NCBI RefSeq assembly: GCF_027532025.1
Contig: NZ_JAPZSY010000005.1
Coordinates: 1-50,344 of the forward strand
Origin: Inhella sp.
GTDB lineage: Bacteria; Pseudomonadota; Gammaproteobacteria; Burkholderiales; Burkholderiaceae_C
Length of the DNA: 50,344 nucleotides
Reading direction: 5' to 3'
The notes beneath the pieces were generated by a model. That model ran no database searches and was not told the origin of the DNA. It worked only from the letters and a program-made list of their open reading frames with translations. Position 1 is the first letter of the stretch; each line of letters begins with the position of its first letter. Below, piece by piece: positions 18,008 through 27,021 of this stretch. Position numbers and translations under genes: made by a program.

Positions 18008-20821
18008 ATGACCGAACTCGCCAAATCCTTCGAACCCGCCGCCTTGGAGGCCCACTGGGGCCCGCTGTGGGAGCGCGAAGGCCTCTACGCCCCCACGCTG
18101 GACGCCAGCAAGCCCTCGTTCTGCATCCAGCTGCCGCCGCCCAACGTCACGGGTACGCTGCACATGGGGCACGCGTTCAACCAGACCATCATGGACACGC
18201 TGACCCGCTACCACCGCATGCGGGGGCACAACACCCTGTGGGTGCCGGGCACCGACCACGCGGGCATCGCCACGCAAATCGTGGTCGAGCGCCAGTTGCA
18301 GGGGCAAGGCGTCAGCCGCCACGACCTGGGCCGCAAGAACTTCGTCGCCCGCGTGTGGGACTGGAAGCAAGAGAGCGGCAACACCATCACGCAGCAGATG
18401 CGCCGCATGGGCGACAGCGTGAGCTGGGACCACGAGTACTTCACGATGGACGAGAAGCTCTCGACCGTCGTGACCGAAACCTTCGTGCGCCTGTACGAGG
18501 AAGGCCTGATCTACCGCGGCAAGCGCCTCGTGAGCTGGGACCCGGTCCTCAAGTCCGCCGTGTCCGACCTCGAGGTGGAAAGCGAAGAGGAAGACGGCCA
18601 CCTCTGGCACATCCGCTACCCGGTGGACGGGTCCACCGAGTCGCTGGTTGTGGCCACCACGCGCCCGGAAACCATGCTGGGCGACACCGCGGTGATGGTG
18701 CACCCCGAAGACGAGCGCTACAGCCACTTGATCGGCAAGCAGGTCAAGCTGCCGCTGACGGGCCGCTTGGTGCCGGTGATCGCCGACGCCTACGTGGACA
18801 AGGCCTTCGGCACCGGCGTGGTCAAGGTCACGCCGGCGCACGACACCAACGACTACCAGGTAGGCGTGCGCCACGGCCTGCCCATGCTGACCATCTTCGA
18901 CCTGGACGCCAAGGTCAGCGCCGCCGAGGCCGACGACATCCCTGAGGCCTACCGCGGCCTGGACCGCTTCAAGGCGCGCAAGCAAATCGTGGCCGACCTG
19001 GAAGCCCAAGGCCTGCTGGTCGAGGTCAAGAAGCACAAGCTCATGGTGCCTCGCTGCGCGCGCACGGGCCAGGTCATCGAGCCCATGCTGACCGACCAGT
19101 GGTTCGTGGCCACCACCAAGCCCGGCAAGAGCGGCAAGAGCATCGCCGACGGCGCCATCGAGGCCGTGGCCTCGGGCGAGGTCAAGTTCGTCCCCGAAAA
19201 CTGGGTCAACACCTACAACCAGTGGATGAAGAACCTGCAGGACTGGTGCATCTCGCGCCAGCTCTGGTGGGGCCACCAAATCCCGGCGTGGTACGACGAT
19301 GACGGCCAGGTCTACGTGGCCCGCAACGAGGCCGAGGCCCAAGCGCAAGCCCCGGGCAAGACCTTGCGCCGCGACGAGGACGTGCTCGACACCTGGTACA
19401 GCTCGGCCCTGGTGCCCTTCTCCACCCTGGGCTGGCCGGCCAAGACCATCGAACAAGACCTGTTCCTGCCCAGCTCGGTGCTGGTCACCGGCTACGACAT
19501 CATCTTCTTCTGGGTCGCCCGGATGATCATGATGACGAAACACTTCACGGGCAAAGTGCCGTTCCGTCACGTCTACATCCACGGCCTGGTGCTCGACGCC
19601 CAGGGCAAAAAGATGAGCAAGTCGGAAGGCAACGTGCTGGACCCGGTCGACCTGATCGACGGCATCGCCCTGGCCCCGCTGCTGGACAAGCGCACGCAAG
19701 GCCTGCGCAAGCCCGAGACCGCGCCCAAGGTCCGCACCGCCACCGAGAAGGAATTCCCCGAGGGCATTCCCGGCTACGGCGCCGATGCGCTGCGCTTCAC
19801 CTTCGCGGCCATGGCCACGCTGGGCCGCAGCGTCAACTTCGACAGCAAGCGCTGCGAGGGCTACCGCAACTTCTGCAACAAGCTGTGGAACGCCACGCGC
19901 TTTGTGCTGATGAACACCGAGGGCGAAGACTGCGGCTTGGTCGAAGGCAGCTGCCCGCCTGGGCACAACCGCTTCAGCCAGGCCGACCGGTGGATCGCCA
20001 GCGAGCTGCAGCGCGTGGAAGCCGCCGTGGCCCAAGGCTTCGCTGATTACCGGCTGGACCTGGCCGCCAACGCCGTTTACAGCTTCGTGTGGGACGAGTA
20101 CTGCGACTGGTACCTGGAGATCGCCAAGGTCCAGCTGCAGGAGGCCAAGGCCGCGGGCGACCTGGCCGCCGCCCGGGGCACGCGCCGCACGCTGATCCGC
20201 GTGCTGGAAACCGTGCTGCGCTTGCTGCACCCGATCACGCCCTTCATCACCGAGGCCTTGTGGCAAACGGTGGCACCAGTGGCCGGCCGCAAGACGGTGG
20301 CCTACCTGACCCAAGCGCCCTACCCCGTGGCCCAGCCGGAGCGCATCGACCCGGCGGCCGACGCCTGGGTGGCCCGCTTGAAAGAGGCGGTTGGCGTGTG
20401 CCGCAGCCTGCGCGGCGAGATGAAGCTCAGCCCGGCCGAGCGCGTGCCCTTGTTGGTCCAGGGGGACGACGGCTTCCTCGCCGAGGCGGCCCCGGTCCTC
20501 AAGGCCTTGGCCAAGCTCAGCGAGGTCCGCCTGCTCGACGCCGACGCCTTCGCCGGCGCCACGCAGATGGCCCCGGTGCTGGTGCTGGGCAGCGCCAAGC
20601 TGGCGCTGGAGGTGCAAATCGACCTGGAGGCCGAACGCGCGCGCGTGGCCAAAGAGATCGCCCGCTTGGAAGGCGAGATCGCCAAGGCGAACGCCAAGTT
20701 GGGCAACGAGAGCTTCGTGGCCCGCGCACCGGCGGCGGTCGTGGCGCAAGAGCGCCAACGCGTCGCCGACTTCGAACAGCAACTCACGCAACAGCGCGCC
20801 ATGGCGGCGCGTCTGGGGTGA
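18008..20821 (+). CDS. valS: valyl-tRNA synthetase
   Basis: 937 residues, class I synthetase that charges tRNA-Val and edits mischarged threonine. Motifs: [13 protein letters not shown] (HIGH box), an editing domain with [29 protein letters not shown], the KMSKS loop, and a C-terminal coiled coil ([19 protein letters not shown]) that holds the tRNA. The frame is open further upstream, but the ATG at 18008 gives the normal family start. The galU gene starts four bases after the stop. Confidence 0.97.
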   Translation: MTELAKSFEPAALEAHWGPLWEREGLYAPTLDASKPSFCIQLPPPNVTGTLHMGHAFNQTIMDTLTRYHRMRGHNTLWVPGTDHAGIATQIVVERQLQGQGVSRHDLGRKNFVARVWDWKQESGNTITQQMRRMGDSVSWDHEYFTMDEKLSTVVTETFVRLYEEGLIYRGKRLVSWDPVLKSAVSDLEVESEEEDGHLWHIRYPVDGSTESLVVATTRPETMLGDTAVMVHPEDERYSHLIGKQVKLPLTGRLVPVIADAYVDKAFGTGVVKVTPAHDTNDYQVGVRHGLPMLTIFDLDAKVSAAEADDIPEAYRGLDRFKARKQIVADLEAQGLLVEVKKHKLMVPRCARTGQVIEPMLTDQWFVATTKPGKSGKSIADGAIEAVASGEVKFVPENWVNTYNQWMKNLQDWCISRQLWWGHQIPAWYDDDGQVYVARNEAEAQAQAPGKTLRRDEDVLDTWYSSALVPFSTLGWPAKTIEQDLFLPSSVLVTGYDIIFFWVARMIMMTKHFTGKVPFRHVYIHGLVLDAQGKKMSKSEGNVLDPVDLIDGIALAPLLDKRTQGLRKPETAPKVRTATEKEFPEGIPGYGADALRFTFAAMATLGRSVNFDSKRCEGYRNFCNKLWNATRFVLMNTEGEDCGLVEGSCPPGHNRFSQADRWIASELQRVEAAVAQGFADYRLDLAANAVYSFVWDEYCDWYLEIAKVQLQEAKAAGDLAAARGTRRTLIRVLETVLRLLHPITPFITEALWQTVAPVAGRKTVAYLTQAPYPVAQPERIDPAADAWVARLKEAVGVCRSLRGEMKLSPAERVPLLVQGDDGFLAEAAPVLKALAKLSEVRLLDADAFAGATQMAPVLVLGSAKLALEVQIDLEAERARVAKEIARLEGEIAKANAKLGNESFVARAPAAVVAQERQRVADFEQQLTQQRAMAARLG

Positions 20822-20825
20822 CCCC

Positions 20826-21698
20826 ATGAAAGCCACCGTCACCAAGGCCGTGTTCCCGGTTGCCGGACTGGGCACCCGCTTCTTGCCAGCCACCAAAGCG
20901 CAGCCCAAAGAGATGCTGCCCGTGGTGGACAAGCCCCTCATCCAGTACGCCGTGGAAGAGGCCTACGCCGCGGGCGTGCGTGAAATGATCTTCGTGACGG
21001 GACGCCACAAGCGCCCCATCGAAGACCACTTCGACATGACCTTCGAGTTGGAGGTCGCGCTGGAGCAGGCCAACAAGCGCGAATTGCTGGAGGTCGTGCG
21101 CTCCGTCAAACCCGACGACATGGAGTGCATCTACGTGCGCCAAGCCCAAGCCCTGGGCTTGGGCCATGCCGTGCTGTGCGCCCAGCGCCTCATCGGCAAC
21201 GACCCCTTCGCCGTGCTGCTGGCCGACGACCTGATGGTGGGCGACACACCGGTGCTGCAGCAGATGACCGAGCAGTTCGCCGAGTGGCAGGCCAGCATCC
21301 TGGCCGTGCAAGAAGTGCCCGCCGAACACACCCGTCGCTACGGCATCGTGGCGGGCCAAGACGTGAACGAGCGCCTGGTGGACGTGAGCCGCATCGTCGA
21401 AAAGCCAGCCCCCGACGTGGCGCCCAGTCGGCTCGGCGTGGCCGGCCGCTACATCCTCACCCCTGGTGTGTTGCGAGAGATCGCGAACCAGCCTCGGGGC
21501 GTGGGCGGGGAGATCCAACTCACCGACGGCATCGCCGGCCTGCTGCGGCGCGAAAAGGTGTTCGCGTATCGCTACGAAGGCCGCCGCTACGACTGCGGCA
21601 GCAAAGAAGGCTTCTTGGAAGCCAACGTGGAGTTGGCCCTGGCGCACCCAGCGCTGGGCCCGGGCTTTCGCAACTACCTGCGCAGCCTGAGCCTTTGA
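20826..21698 (+). CDS. galU: UTP-glucose-1-phosphate uridylyltransferase
   Basis: 290 residues. It makes UDP-glucose, precursor of surface polysaccharides and osmoprotective glucans. The nucleotide-binding loop [17 protein letters not shown], the [13 protein letters not shown] segment and LLADDLM are diagnostic. It follows valS by four bases, and a hairpin at 21708-21727 lies ten bases past the stop. The convergent rhomboid gene ends two bases away. Confidence 0.96.
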   Translation: MKATVTKAVFPVAGLGTRFLPATKAQPKEMLPVVDKPLIQYAVEEAYAAGVREMIFVTGRHKRPIEDHFDMTFELEVALEQANKRELLEVVRSVKPDDMECIYVRQAQALGLGHAVLCAQRLIGNDPFAVLLADDLMVGDTPVLQQMTEQFAEWQASILAVQEVPAEHTRRYGIVAGQDVNERLVDVSRIVEKPAPDVAPSRLGVAGRYILTPGVLREIANQPRGVGGEIQLTDGIAGLLRREKVFAYRYEGRRYDCGSKEGFLEANVELALAHPALGPGFRNYLRSLSL

Positions 21699-21699
21699 C

Positions 21700-22302
21700 T
21701 CAGTGCACCCGCCGCAGGTGCGGCGGGCGTTTGTTGGGGCGCCGCCAATACAGCATCAAGAGGTAAGCGCCCAGCATGCCGCCCAAGTGGGCAAAGTGCG
21801 CCACGCCCGTGCGACCGGTCACGCCCAGCAGCAACTCGATGCCGCCGTACAGCGTCACCAGCACCTTCATCTTCATCGGGATGGGCGGAATCAAAGGCAT
21901 CACCACCTGCTCCCCGAAAACCAGCCCCATCACCAAGAGCAGTCCAAAAACGCCGCCTGAAATGCCGACCGTCGGCCACAGGCTTTGTGTGGCGAAGGTG
22001 ACCACCAGTTGCACCAGGGCTGCCGTCAACACGCTGACCGCGACCAGCAGCCCATAGCGACGCTGACCCAGGTACTGCTCCACCTGCGCCCCGAACATGT
22101 ACAGACCGAGCATGTTGAAAAACAGGTGGCCGAAGTCGCCGTGCATGAGCGCATAGGTCAGCAATTGCCAAGGCATGAAATAGCCGGACTGCAGGGGCCA
22201 CAGCGCCAACCAACCCTTGATGTCGGGCGCCAAGATGCCGAGGCAAAAGAAGCCGATGCAGGCCAGCATCAAGGCCTTGGTGACGGGTGGCAGGGGGTGC
22301 AT
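21700..22302 (-). CDS. rhomboid-family intramembrane serine protease
   Basis: 200 residues with six predicted helices. The catalytic pair is visible: S115 in GISGG and H172 in AHFAHLGG. The L1-loop/helix-2 motif HGDFGHLFFNM (H54, H59, N63) supplies the oxyanion-hole residues, so the enzyme looks active. It cleaves transmembrane substrates, unknown here. The cytosolic tail is short and basic. Its 3' end overlaps the plus-strand terminator of galU, and tRNA-Leu lies upstream on the same strand. Confidence 0.9.
   Translation of the reverse strand: MHPLPPVTKALMLACIGFFCLGILAPDIKGWLALWPLQSGYFMPWQLLTYALMHGDFGHLFFNMLGLYMFGAQVEQYLGQRRYGLLVAVSVLTAALVQLVVTFATQSLWPTVGISGGVFGLLLVMGLVFGEQVVMPLIPPIPMKMKVLVTLYGGIELLLGVTGRTGVAHFAHLGGMLGAYLLMLYWRRPNKRPPHLRRVH
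21708..21731 (+). terminator. galU terminator inside the rhomboid 3' end
   Basis: CCCGCCGC (21708-21715) and GCGGCGGG (21720-21727) form a perfect 8-bp stem with loop AGGT, followed by CGTTTGTT. It sits ten bases after the galU stop but within the antisense of the last rhomboid codons, so one stretch serves both purposes. The T-run is interrupted, so efficiency may be moderate. Confidence 0.55.
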
Positions 22303-22379
22303 GCAGGGCGTTGGAATGGACGGCGCGAGCGAGTGTATGCGCGCAGTCAGGCCCCAAGCCTGGAGGGCTGTTCAACCGT

Positions 22380-22465
22380 TGGTGCCCAGGGCCGGACTCG
22401 AACCGGCACACCTTGCGGCGGGGGATTTTGAGTCCCCTGCGTCTACCGATTTCGCCACCTGGGCA
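22380..22465 (-). tRNA. tRNA-Leu (anticodon CAA)
   Basis: A complete class II tRNA on the minus strand, 86 bases with an encoded CCA. The acceptor arms TGCCCAG and CTGGGCA pair. The D-loop GGCGAAATCGGTAGACGC is typical of tRNA-Leu. The anticodon arm GGGGA-CTCAAAA-TCCCC gives CAA, reading UUG. A long variable arm and the T-arm GCCGG-TTCGAGT-CCGGC follow. Confidence 0.97.
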
Positions 22466-22503
22466 GGTTGCTGGACGCGACCCCGTGTGCCGGGGAAACG
22501 TCG

Positions 22504-22520
22504 GCAAGGCAGTGCCTTGC
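22504..22520. promoter_or_regulatory. 17-bp inverted repeat between tRNA-Leu and cysM
   Basis: GCAAGGCA-G-TGCCTTGC is a perfect 8-bp dyad around one base, in the 119-base gap between the divergent tRNA-Leu and cysM genes. It could be an operator or a hairpin in a leader transcript. A CAGAAT -10-like box on the minus strand lies a little further from the tRNA. No regulator can be named. Confidence 0.4.
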
Positions 22521-22584
22521 TCGGAGGGCCGCGATTCTGCCACAAGCTCACGGGTCCTTGCGGCGGGGCGGCACAATCGTCGCC

Positions 22585-23502
22585 ATGACCGGCATTCACC
22601 CCCCCTACCCCACCCTCGAGGATGTCATCGGCAACACGCCCTTGGTGCGCTTGTCTCGCGTGCTCGGGCCCGAGTTGGCCGACCGCGGCAACGTGCTCCT
22701 GGGCAAGCTCGAAGGCAACAACCCGGCCGGCTCGGTGAAGGACCGCCCCGCCATCAGCATGATCCGGCGCGCCGAGGAGCGCGGCGACATTCGCCCCGGC
22801 GACACGCTGATCGAAGCCACCAGCGGCAACACCGGCATCGCGCTGGCGATGGCGGCCGCCATCAAGGGCTATCGCATGGTGTTGGTGATGCCCGAGGACT
22901 TGTCGATCGAACGCGCTCAAACCATGAAAGCCTTCGGTGCGGAGCTCATCCTCACGCCGCGCAGCGGTGGCATGGAGTACGCCCGCGACCTCGCCGACCA
23001 GATGGCTCGGGAAGGCAAGGGGCGTGTGCTCGACCAATTCGCCAACAGCGACAACCCGCGCATCCATTTCGAGACCACCGGACCCGAGATCTGGCGCGAC
23101 ACGCAAGGCCGGGTGACCCACTTTGTCAGTGCCATGGGCACCACCGGCTCCATCACAGGGGTATCGCGCTTTCTCAAGAGCCAGAACCCCAGCGTGCGCG
23201 TCATCGGTGCGCAACCCGCCGAGGGCAGTCGCATCCCGGGCATCAGAAAGTGGCCAGAGGCTTACTTGCCCAAAATCTACGACCCCACCGGCGTGGATGA
23301 GATCGTCTTGGTCAGCCAAGCCGAGGCCGAGGAGATGGCACGTCGCTTGGCGCGCGAGGAAGGCCTGTTCGCCGGCATTTCGGCCGCTGGCGCCTGCTGC
23401 GTGGCGCTGTCCATCGCCCGCACGGTGAGGGACGCGACCATCGTCTTCATCGTGTGCGACCGAGGCGACCGATATCTGTCCACCGGCGTCTTCCCTGCCT
23501 GA
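22585..23502 (+). CDS. cysM: cysteine synthase B
   Basis: 305 residues. This PLP enzyme makes cysteine from O-acetylserine and sulfide, or thiosulfate for the CysM type. The PLP lysine is K52 in AGSVKDRPA. SGNTGIALA binds the cofactor phosphate and GTTGSITGV lies in the dimer domain. The long loop with FANSDNP and the C-terminal CDRGDRYLSTGVF fit CysM better than CysK. The frame is open upstream through the tRNA region, but the ATG at 22585 gives the family length. Confidence 0.93.
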   Translation: MTGIHPPYPTLEDVIGNTPLVRLSRVLGPELADRGNVLLGKLEGNNPAGSVKDRPAISMIRRAEERGDIRPGDTLIEATSGNTGIALAMAAAIKGYRMVLVMPEDLSIERAQTMKAFGAELILTPRSGGMEYARDLADQMAREGKGRVLDQFANSDNPRIHFETTGPEIWRDTQGRVTHFVSAMGTTGSITGVSRFLKSQNPSVRVIGAQPAEGSRIPGIRKWPEAYLPKIYDPTGVDEIVLVSQAEAEEMARRLAREEGLFAGISAAGACCVALSIARTVRDATIVFIVCDRGDRYLSTGVFPA

Positions 23503-23520
23503 TCACAACCAAGGTCGCCC

Positions 23521-24042
23521 ATGAAGTTTTGTCCAGAATGTGCGACCCCGTTGGCACCGATCGTGCGCGCGGAGGACGGCGGGGATCGGGAACGCCTGCG
23601 TTGCCCCGCGTGCGACTTCACCCACTGGAACAACCCCACGCCGGTGTTGGCTGCGGTGATCGAATGCACGGATCGGGACGGCCGCCTGCTGCTGGCCCGC
23701 AACGCCGCGTGGCCGGGCCGCTTTTTTGGCTTGGTCACGGGATTCATGGAGGCCGGTGAGTCGCCCGAGCAAGGCATCTTGCGCGAGGTCGCCGAAGAGA
23801 CGTCGTTGCAAGCCACGCAGCCGCCCAAGCTCCTGGGCGTGTGGGACTTTCAAAAGATGAACCAACTCATCGTGGCCTACCACGTGGCGGCTCAAGGGCC
23901 CATCGTTCTCAGCCCCGAGTTGGCCGAGTACAAGCTGTTCGCTCCGCAAGAAGTGCGCTGTTGGCCCCAAGGAACGGGGCAGTCGCTGGCCACCTTCGTG
24001 CGTTCGCGGGGCCATGAACCGCTTTGGATGGAAAAACCATGA
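23521..24042 (+). CDS. Nudix hydrolase with N-terminal zinc ribbon
   Basis: 173 residues. Cysteines C4, C7, C28 and C31 form a zinc ribbon like that of NudC-type NADH pyrophosphatases. The Nudix box runs from G74 (E80, R88, E89, E92, E93 in place), with the usual glycine near its end replaced by Ser (EETS). It hydrolyses a nucleoside diphosphate linked to another group; the substrate is unknown. It starts 18 bases after cysM and overlaps the tusA-like gene by four bases (ATGA). Confidence 0.88.
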   Translation: MKFCPECATPLAPIVRAEDGGDRERLRCPACDFTHWNNPTPVLAAVIECTDRDGRLLLARNAAWPGRFFGLVTGFMEAGESPEQGILREVAEETSLQATQPPKLLGVWDFQKMNQLIVAYHVAAQGPIVLSPELAEYKLFAPQEVRCWPQGTGQSLATFVRSRGHEPLWMEKP

Positions 24043-24275
24043 ACGAGCATCCTCACGACCGCGAGATCGACGTGCGTGGCTTCAACTGCCCCATGCCCAT
24101 TTTGAAGACGAAGAAGGCGCTGGCCGACATGCAGAGCGGTCAAGTGCTGCGCATCTTGGCCACCGACCCCGGCTCGACCCGCGACTTCCAAGCCTTTGCC
24201 AAGCAAACTGGCCACCGCCTGCTGGGTCAGAGTGAGTCCGGGGGCGAGTTCACCCACTGGCTGCAGGTGAAGTGA
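24039..24275 (+). CDS. TusA-family sulfurtransferase
   Basis: 78 residues. The sulfur carrier motif CPMP has its active cysteine at C17 in RGFNCPMPILKTKKAL, as in TusA/SirA proteins that pass persulfide sulfur to tRNA thiolation or other acceptors. The ATG at 24039 overlaps the Nudix stop; an upstream in-frame start at 24024 would lie inside that gene and is less likely. Nearness to cysM hints at sulfur metabolism, without proof. It converges on the epimerase gene, stops three bases apart. Confidence 0.88.
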   Translation: MNEHPHDREIDVRGFNCPMPILKTKKALADMQSGQVLRILATDPGSTRDFQAFAKQTGHRLLGQSESGGEFTHWLQVK

Positions 24276-24278
24276 ACC

Positions 24279-25124
24279 TCACCACCCCGACTCGGGAACG
24301 GGGTAGCGCAGGCGCATCCGCAGTTCGCGCTTCAGGCGCGCATTGCCGATGCGGCGGCTTTCGCTCAGAAAGCTCATTTGCATCGGGCTCAACACGGCCT
24401 CGGCCTCTTGCCGGCTGACCCTGGGCGGCCGAGGCAGGCCCAGCGCGTCGGCCGCCACATCGAAGTGGTCGCCCATCAGGCGCTCGCTGTCGTCCACCAC
24501 GTTGATGGCTCGCAGCGGCCAACCCAGGTGCAGGGCTCGCCAACAGGCCCGGGCCAAGTCGTCGGCGTGGATGTGGTTGGTGAACACGTCGTCCTCGCGC
24601 CGCAACACCGCCCGAGCGGCCAGCAAGCGCTCGCGCGGGTGGCCTTCGCGGTCGGCGGCATAGATGCCCGGCGCGCGCAGCAGGCTCAAGCCCACGCCCT
24701 GGCGCACGGCCCAGGCGCGCAACACGTCCTCGGCGTCCACGCGGCGCCGGGCGCGGGGCGTTTGTGCCCGGCGTGCAGCAGTCTCGTCGATGCGCGCACC
24801 GCCCCAATCGCCGTACACCCCGGTGGTGGAAACGTAGACGAAGCGCCTGGGCGTGTGCGAGCGGCTCAAGGCTTGCACCAGGGCTCGGGTGCGCGGGTCG
24901 GTGTCGCCTTGGGTGGGTGGTGGCGCCAGGTGCATCACGGCATCGAAGCCACCGGCCAGCCGGCGCAGGCTGCGGGGGTCGTCCAGGTCGCCGTGGATCA
25001 GCGCCACGCCAAGGTGACGCAGCTTGGCCGGTGTGCGCGCGAGCACGGCCACCGCCACCCCGCGCGGCAAGAGTCGAAGCACGCGTTGACCCACATCGCC
25101 ACACCCCACGATCAACAGGCGCAT
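24279..25124 (-). CDS. NAD(P)-dependent epimerase/reductase (extended SDR)
   Basis: 281 residues. A Rossmann fold begins at once with LIVGCGDVGQRVLRLL (GxGxxG), followed by LDDPRSLRRL, VMHLAPP and the active-site region YVSTTGVYGDWGG. It belongs to the YeeZ/NAD-dependent epimerase-like extended short-chain reductases. The canonical YxxxK is not clear, so catalysis is uncertain. The frame extends upstream to 26201, antisense to the reductase, but the ATG at 25124 starts the fold exactly. It is divergent from the reductase gene with 60 bases between. Confidence 0.82.
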   Translation of the reverse strand: MRLLIVGCGDVGQRVLRLLPRGVAVAVLARTPAKLRHLGVALIHGDLDDPRSLRRLAGGFDAVMHLAPPPTQGDTDPRTRALVQALSRSHTPRRFVYVSTTGVYGDWGGARIDETAARRAQTPRARRRVDAEDVLRAWAVRQGVGLSLLRAPGIYAADREGHPRERLLAARAVLRREDDVFTNHIHADDLARACWRALHLGWPLRAINVVDDSERLMGDHFDVAADALGLPRPPRVSRQEAEAVLSPMQMSFLSESRRIGNARLKRELRMRLRYPVPESGW

Positions 25125-25184
25125 TGCATCTCCCTGGGACAATGGCGGCCAGTCTAGAAGCCTCTTTCCTGGTTCACCGCTGTC

Positions 25185-26210
25185 ATGTCCCTCACCATCA
25201 CCGTTCAGCCTGCTGGTCGCCAATTCTCCGTCGCCCGCGATGGCACCCTCCTGGCCGCCGCCATCGATCAGGGCATTGGCCTGCCCTACGGTTGCAAAGA
25301 TGGCGCCTGTGGCTCTTGCAAGAGCAAGCTGTTGGAGGGGCGGGTCATCCACGGCGCGCACCAGGCCAAGGCATTGAGCGCCGACGAAGAGGCGGCCGGC
25401 TGGGTGCTCACCTGCTGTGCCATTCCGCAAACCGACTGCACGATCGAGGCCCGCAGCGTGCCGGCCGAAGGCGTGCACCCGGTGCTGAAAATGCCGGTGC
25501 GGGTCAGCAGCCTGACCCGGGCCGCGCCCGATGTGCTCATCGTCAAACTGCAACTGCCTGCCACGCAAAACTTTCGCTACCACCCGGGGCAATACCTCGA
25601 GTTCATCCTGCGCGATGGGTCGCGGCGCAGCTACAGCATGGCCAATGCCCCAGGGGAATCGCCCGAGGCCGAGTTGCACATCCGGCACATGCCGGGCGGC
25701 AAGTTCACCGACCACGCCTTTTCGGCCTTGAAAGAGCGGGACATCCTGCGTGCCGAAGGCCCCTTCGGCAGCTTCTTTCTGCGCGAAGGCGAGCAACCGA
25801 TCGTGCTGTTGGCCAGCGGCACGGGGTTCGCCCCCATCAAGGCGCTCATCGAACAGCTGGAGCAGCAAAACAACCAACGCCCCGCCGTGCTGTACTGGGG
25901 CGGCCGCCGCCCGCAGGACCTCTACCTGCACGACTGGGTGATGGCGGCCACCCAGCGCCTGCCCTGGCTGCGTTACGTGCCCGTGGTGAGCGACGCCCTG
26001 CCGGAAGACGGGTGGACGGGCCGGACGGGCTTTGTGCACCGTGCCGTGCTGGAAGACCACGCCGACCTGCGTGGGCATCAGGTTTACGCCTGCGGTGCGC
26101 CCATCGTGGTGGAAAGCGCCCGGCGCGATTTCGTGTTGGAGGCTGGACTGCCCGACGAGCAGTTTTTCGCCGACGCCTTCACCAGCGAAGCCGACAAGCA
26201 CGGCGCCTGA
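25185..26210 (+). CDS. flavin/2Fe-2S NAD(P)H reductase (CDP-6-deoxy-glucoseen reductase type)
   Basis: 341 residues in three parts. A plant-type ferredoxin domain (about 1-95) carries the cluster cysteines in GCKDGACGSCKSK and TCC. An FAD domain contains RSYSMANAP. An NAD domain contains ASGTGFAPIKALIEQ and VYACGAP. Database names of the CDP-6-deoxy-delta-3,4-glucoseen reductase type are given to such proteins without sugar genes nearby; it is better read as a general electron-transfer reductase. Its stop shares a base with the start of the dioxygenase gene (TGATG), so the two are coupled. Confidence 0.88.
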   Translation: MSLTITVQPAGRQFSVARDGTLLAAAIDQGIGLPYGCKDGACGSCKSKLLEGRVIHGAHQAKALSADEEAAGWVLTCCAIPQTDCTIEARSVPAEGVHPVLKMPVRVSSLTRAAPDVLIVKLQLPATQNFRYHPGQYLEFILRDGSRRSYSMANAPGESPEAELHIRHMPGGKFTDHAFSALKERDILRAEGPFGSFFLREGEQPIVLLASGTGFAPIKALIEQLEQQNNQRPAVLYWGGRRPQDLYLHDWVMAATQRLPWLRYVPVVSDALPEDGWTGRTGFVHRAVLEDHADLRGHQVYACGAPIVVESARRDFVLEAGLPDEQFFADAFTSEADKHGA

Positions 26211-26938
26211 TGTTCCAACCGCCTTTCACACCGGCTGCGCGTGTTGACGACAGCCTTCGCCAAGCCGGCTATGCCGTGCTCGCCCCCCCGGACACCGCCG
26301 CTTGGCTGGGCCAGCCTCTGGACGGGCTGCTGGCCCTGCATCGGCACTGGGACTCGCTGCCGCCCGACCAGCACCTGAAGGACGGCGGCCGCTACCGTCG
26401 CCGCCGCCACGGTTGCTGGGTGATCGACGGCCCGCAACTGACCCAGGCCTCACACCGCGCGCATTGGCAGAGCCTGGACTACAACGCTTTGCACGGCGGC
26501 ATCGAGCGCTGGTTTCAACCCATCGAACCCGCCATGGCCGACGCCCCGGCATGGCGCGCGCTGCTCAGCCGCTTGGGCCGCACCGCCAGCACCCTGCGCG
26601 CGCCGCAGCCGTGGTATGCGGAGGCGCACCCGTTTCGCATCGACACCACCGACGGCATCGGACGCCCCACACCCGAGGGCGCGCACCGCGACGGCGTGGA
26701 CCTCGTGGCGGTCGTGCTCTTGGGACGCCACGGCATCAAGGGCGGTGAGTCGCGCGTGTTCGAGGCCGAAGGGCCCAGGGGCTTGCGCTTCACGCTGACC
26801 GAGCCAGGCAGCTTGCTGCTGATGGACGATGCGCGAGTGATCCATGAGACCACCCCGATCCAGCCCGACGGCGTGTCGGTGGGGCACCGCGACACCCTGG
26901 TGGTCACGCTTCGCGCCGGCGGCTTCCAAGGCCCCTGA
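26210..26938 (+). CDS. 2-oxoglutarate/Fe(II) dioxygenase, PF10014 type
   Basis: 242 residues. The iron triad is H159 and D161 (EGAHRDGVDLV) with H212 (DARVIHETTP); R227 (GHRDTL) should bind 2-oxoglutarate. HRDG, GGESRVF and the final GHRDTLVVTL pattern fit the 2OG-Fe_Oxy_2 family, whose studied members (IDO of Bacillus thuringiensis and relatives) hydroxylate free L-amino acids. The start overlaps the reductase stop. A leucine-dehydrogenase-like gene begins 83 bases downstream. The amino-acid substrate is inference from the family. Confidence 0.85.
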   Translation: MFQPPFTPAARVDDSLRQAGYAVLAPPDTAAWLGQPLDGLLALHRHWDSLPPDQHLKDGGRYRRRRHGCWVIDGPQLTQASHRAHWQSLDYNALHGGIERWFQPIEPAMADAPAWRALLSRLGRTASTLRAPQPWYAEAHPFRIDTTDGIGRPTPEGAHRDGVDLVAVVLLGRHGIKGGESRVFEAEGPRGLRFTLTEPGSLLLMDDARVIHETTPIQPDGVSVGHRDTLVVTLRAGGFQGP

Positions 26939-27021
26939 CAATGCGGCCCCCCAGCGCCCGGGCCACAAGCTTGGCGCGCTGGTCTTTCCCTGCCACCCGC
27001 AACCCACGCAAGGCGTTACCC

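Noticed and set aside
17948-20941. A 997-codon open frame on the minus strand across valS
   Set aside because: It is antisense to an unmistakable ValRS gene. Its product is His/Val/Ala-rich without motifs, as expected from a high-GC codon shadow.
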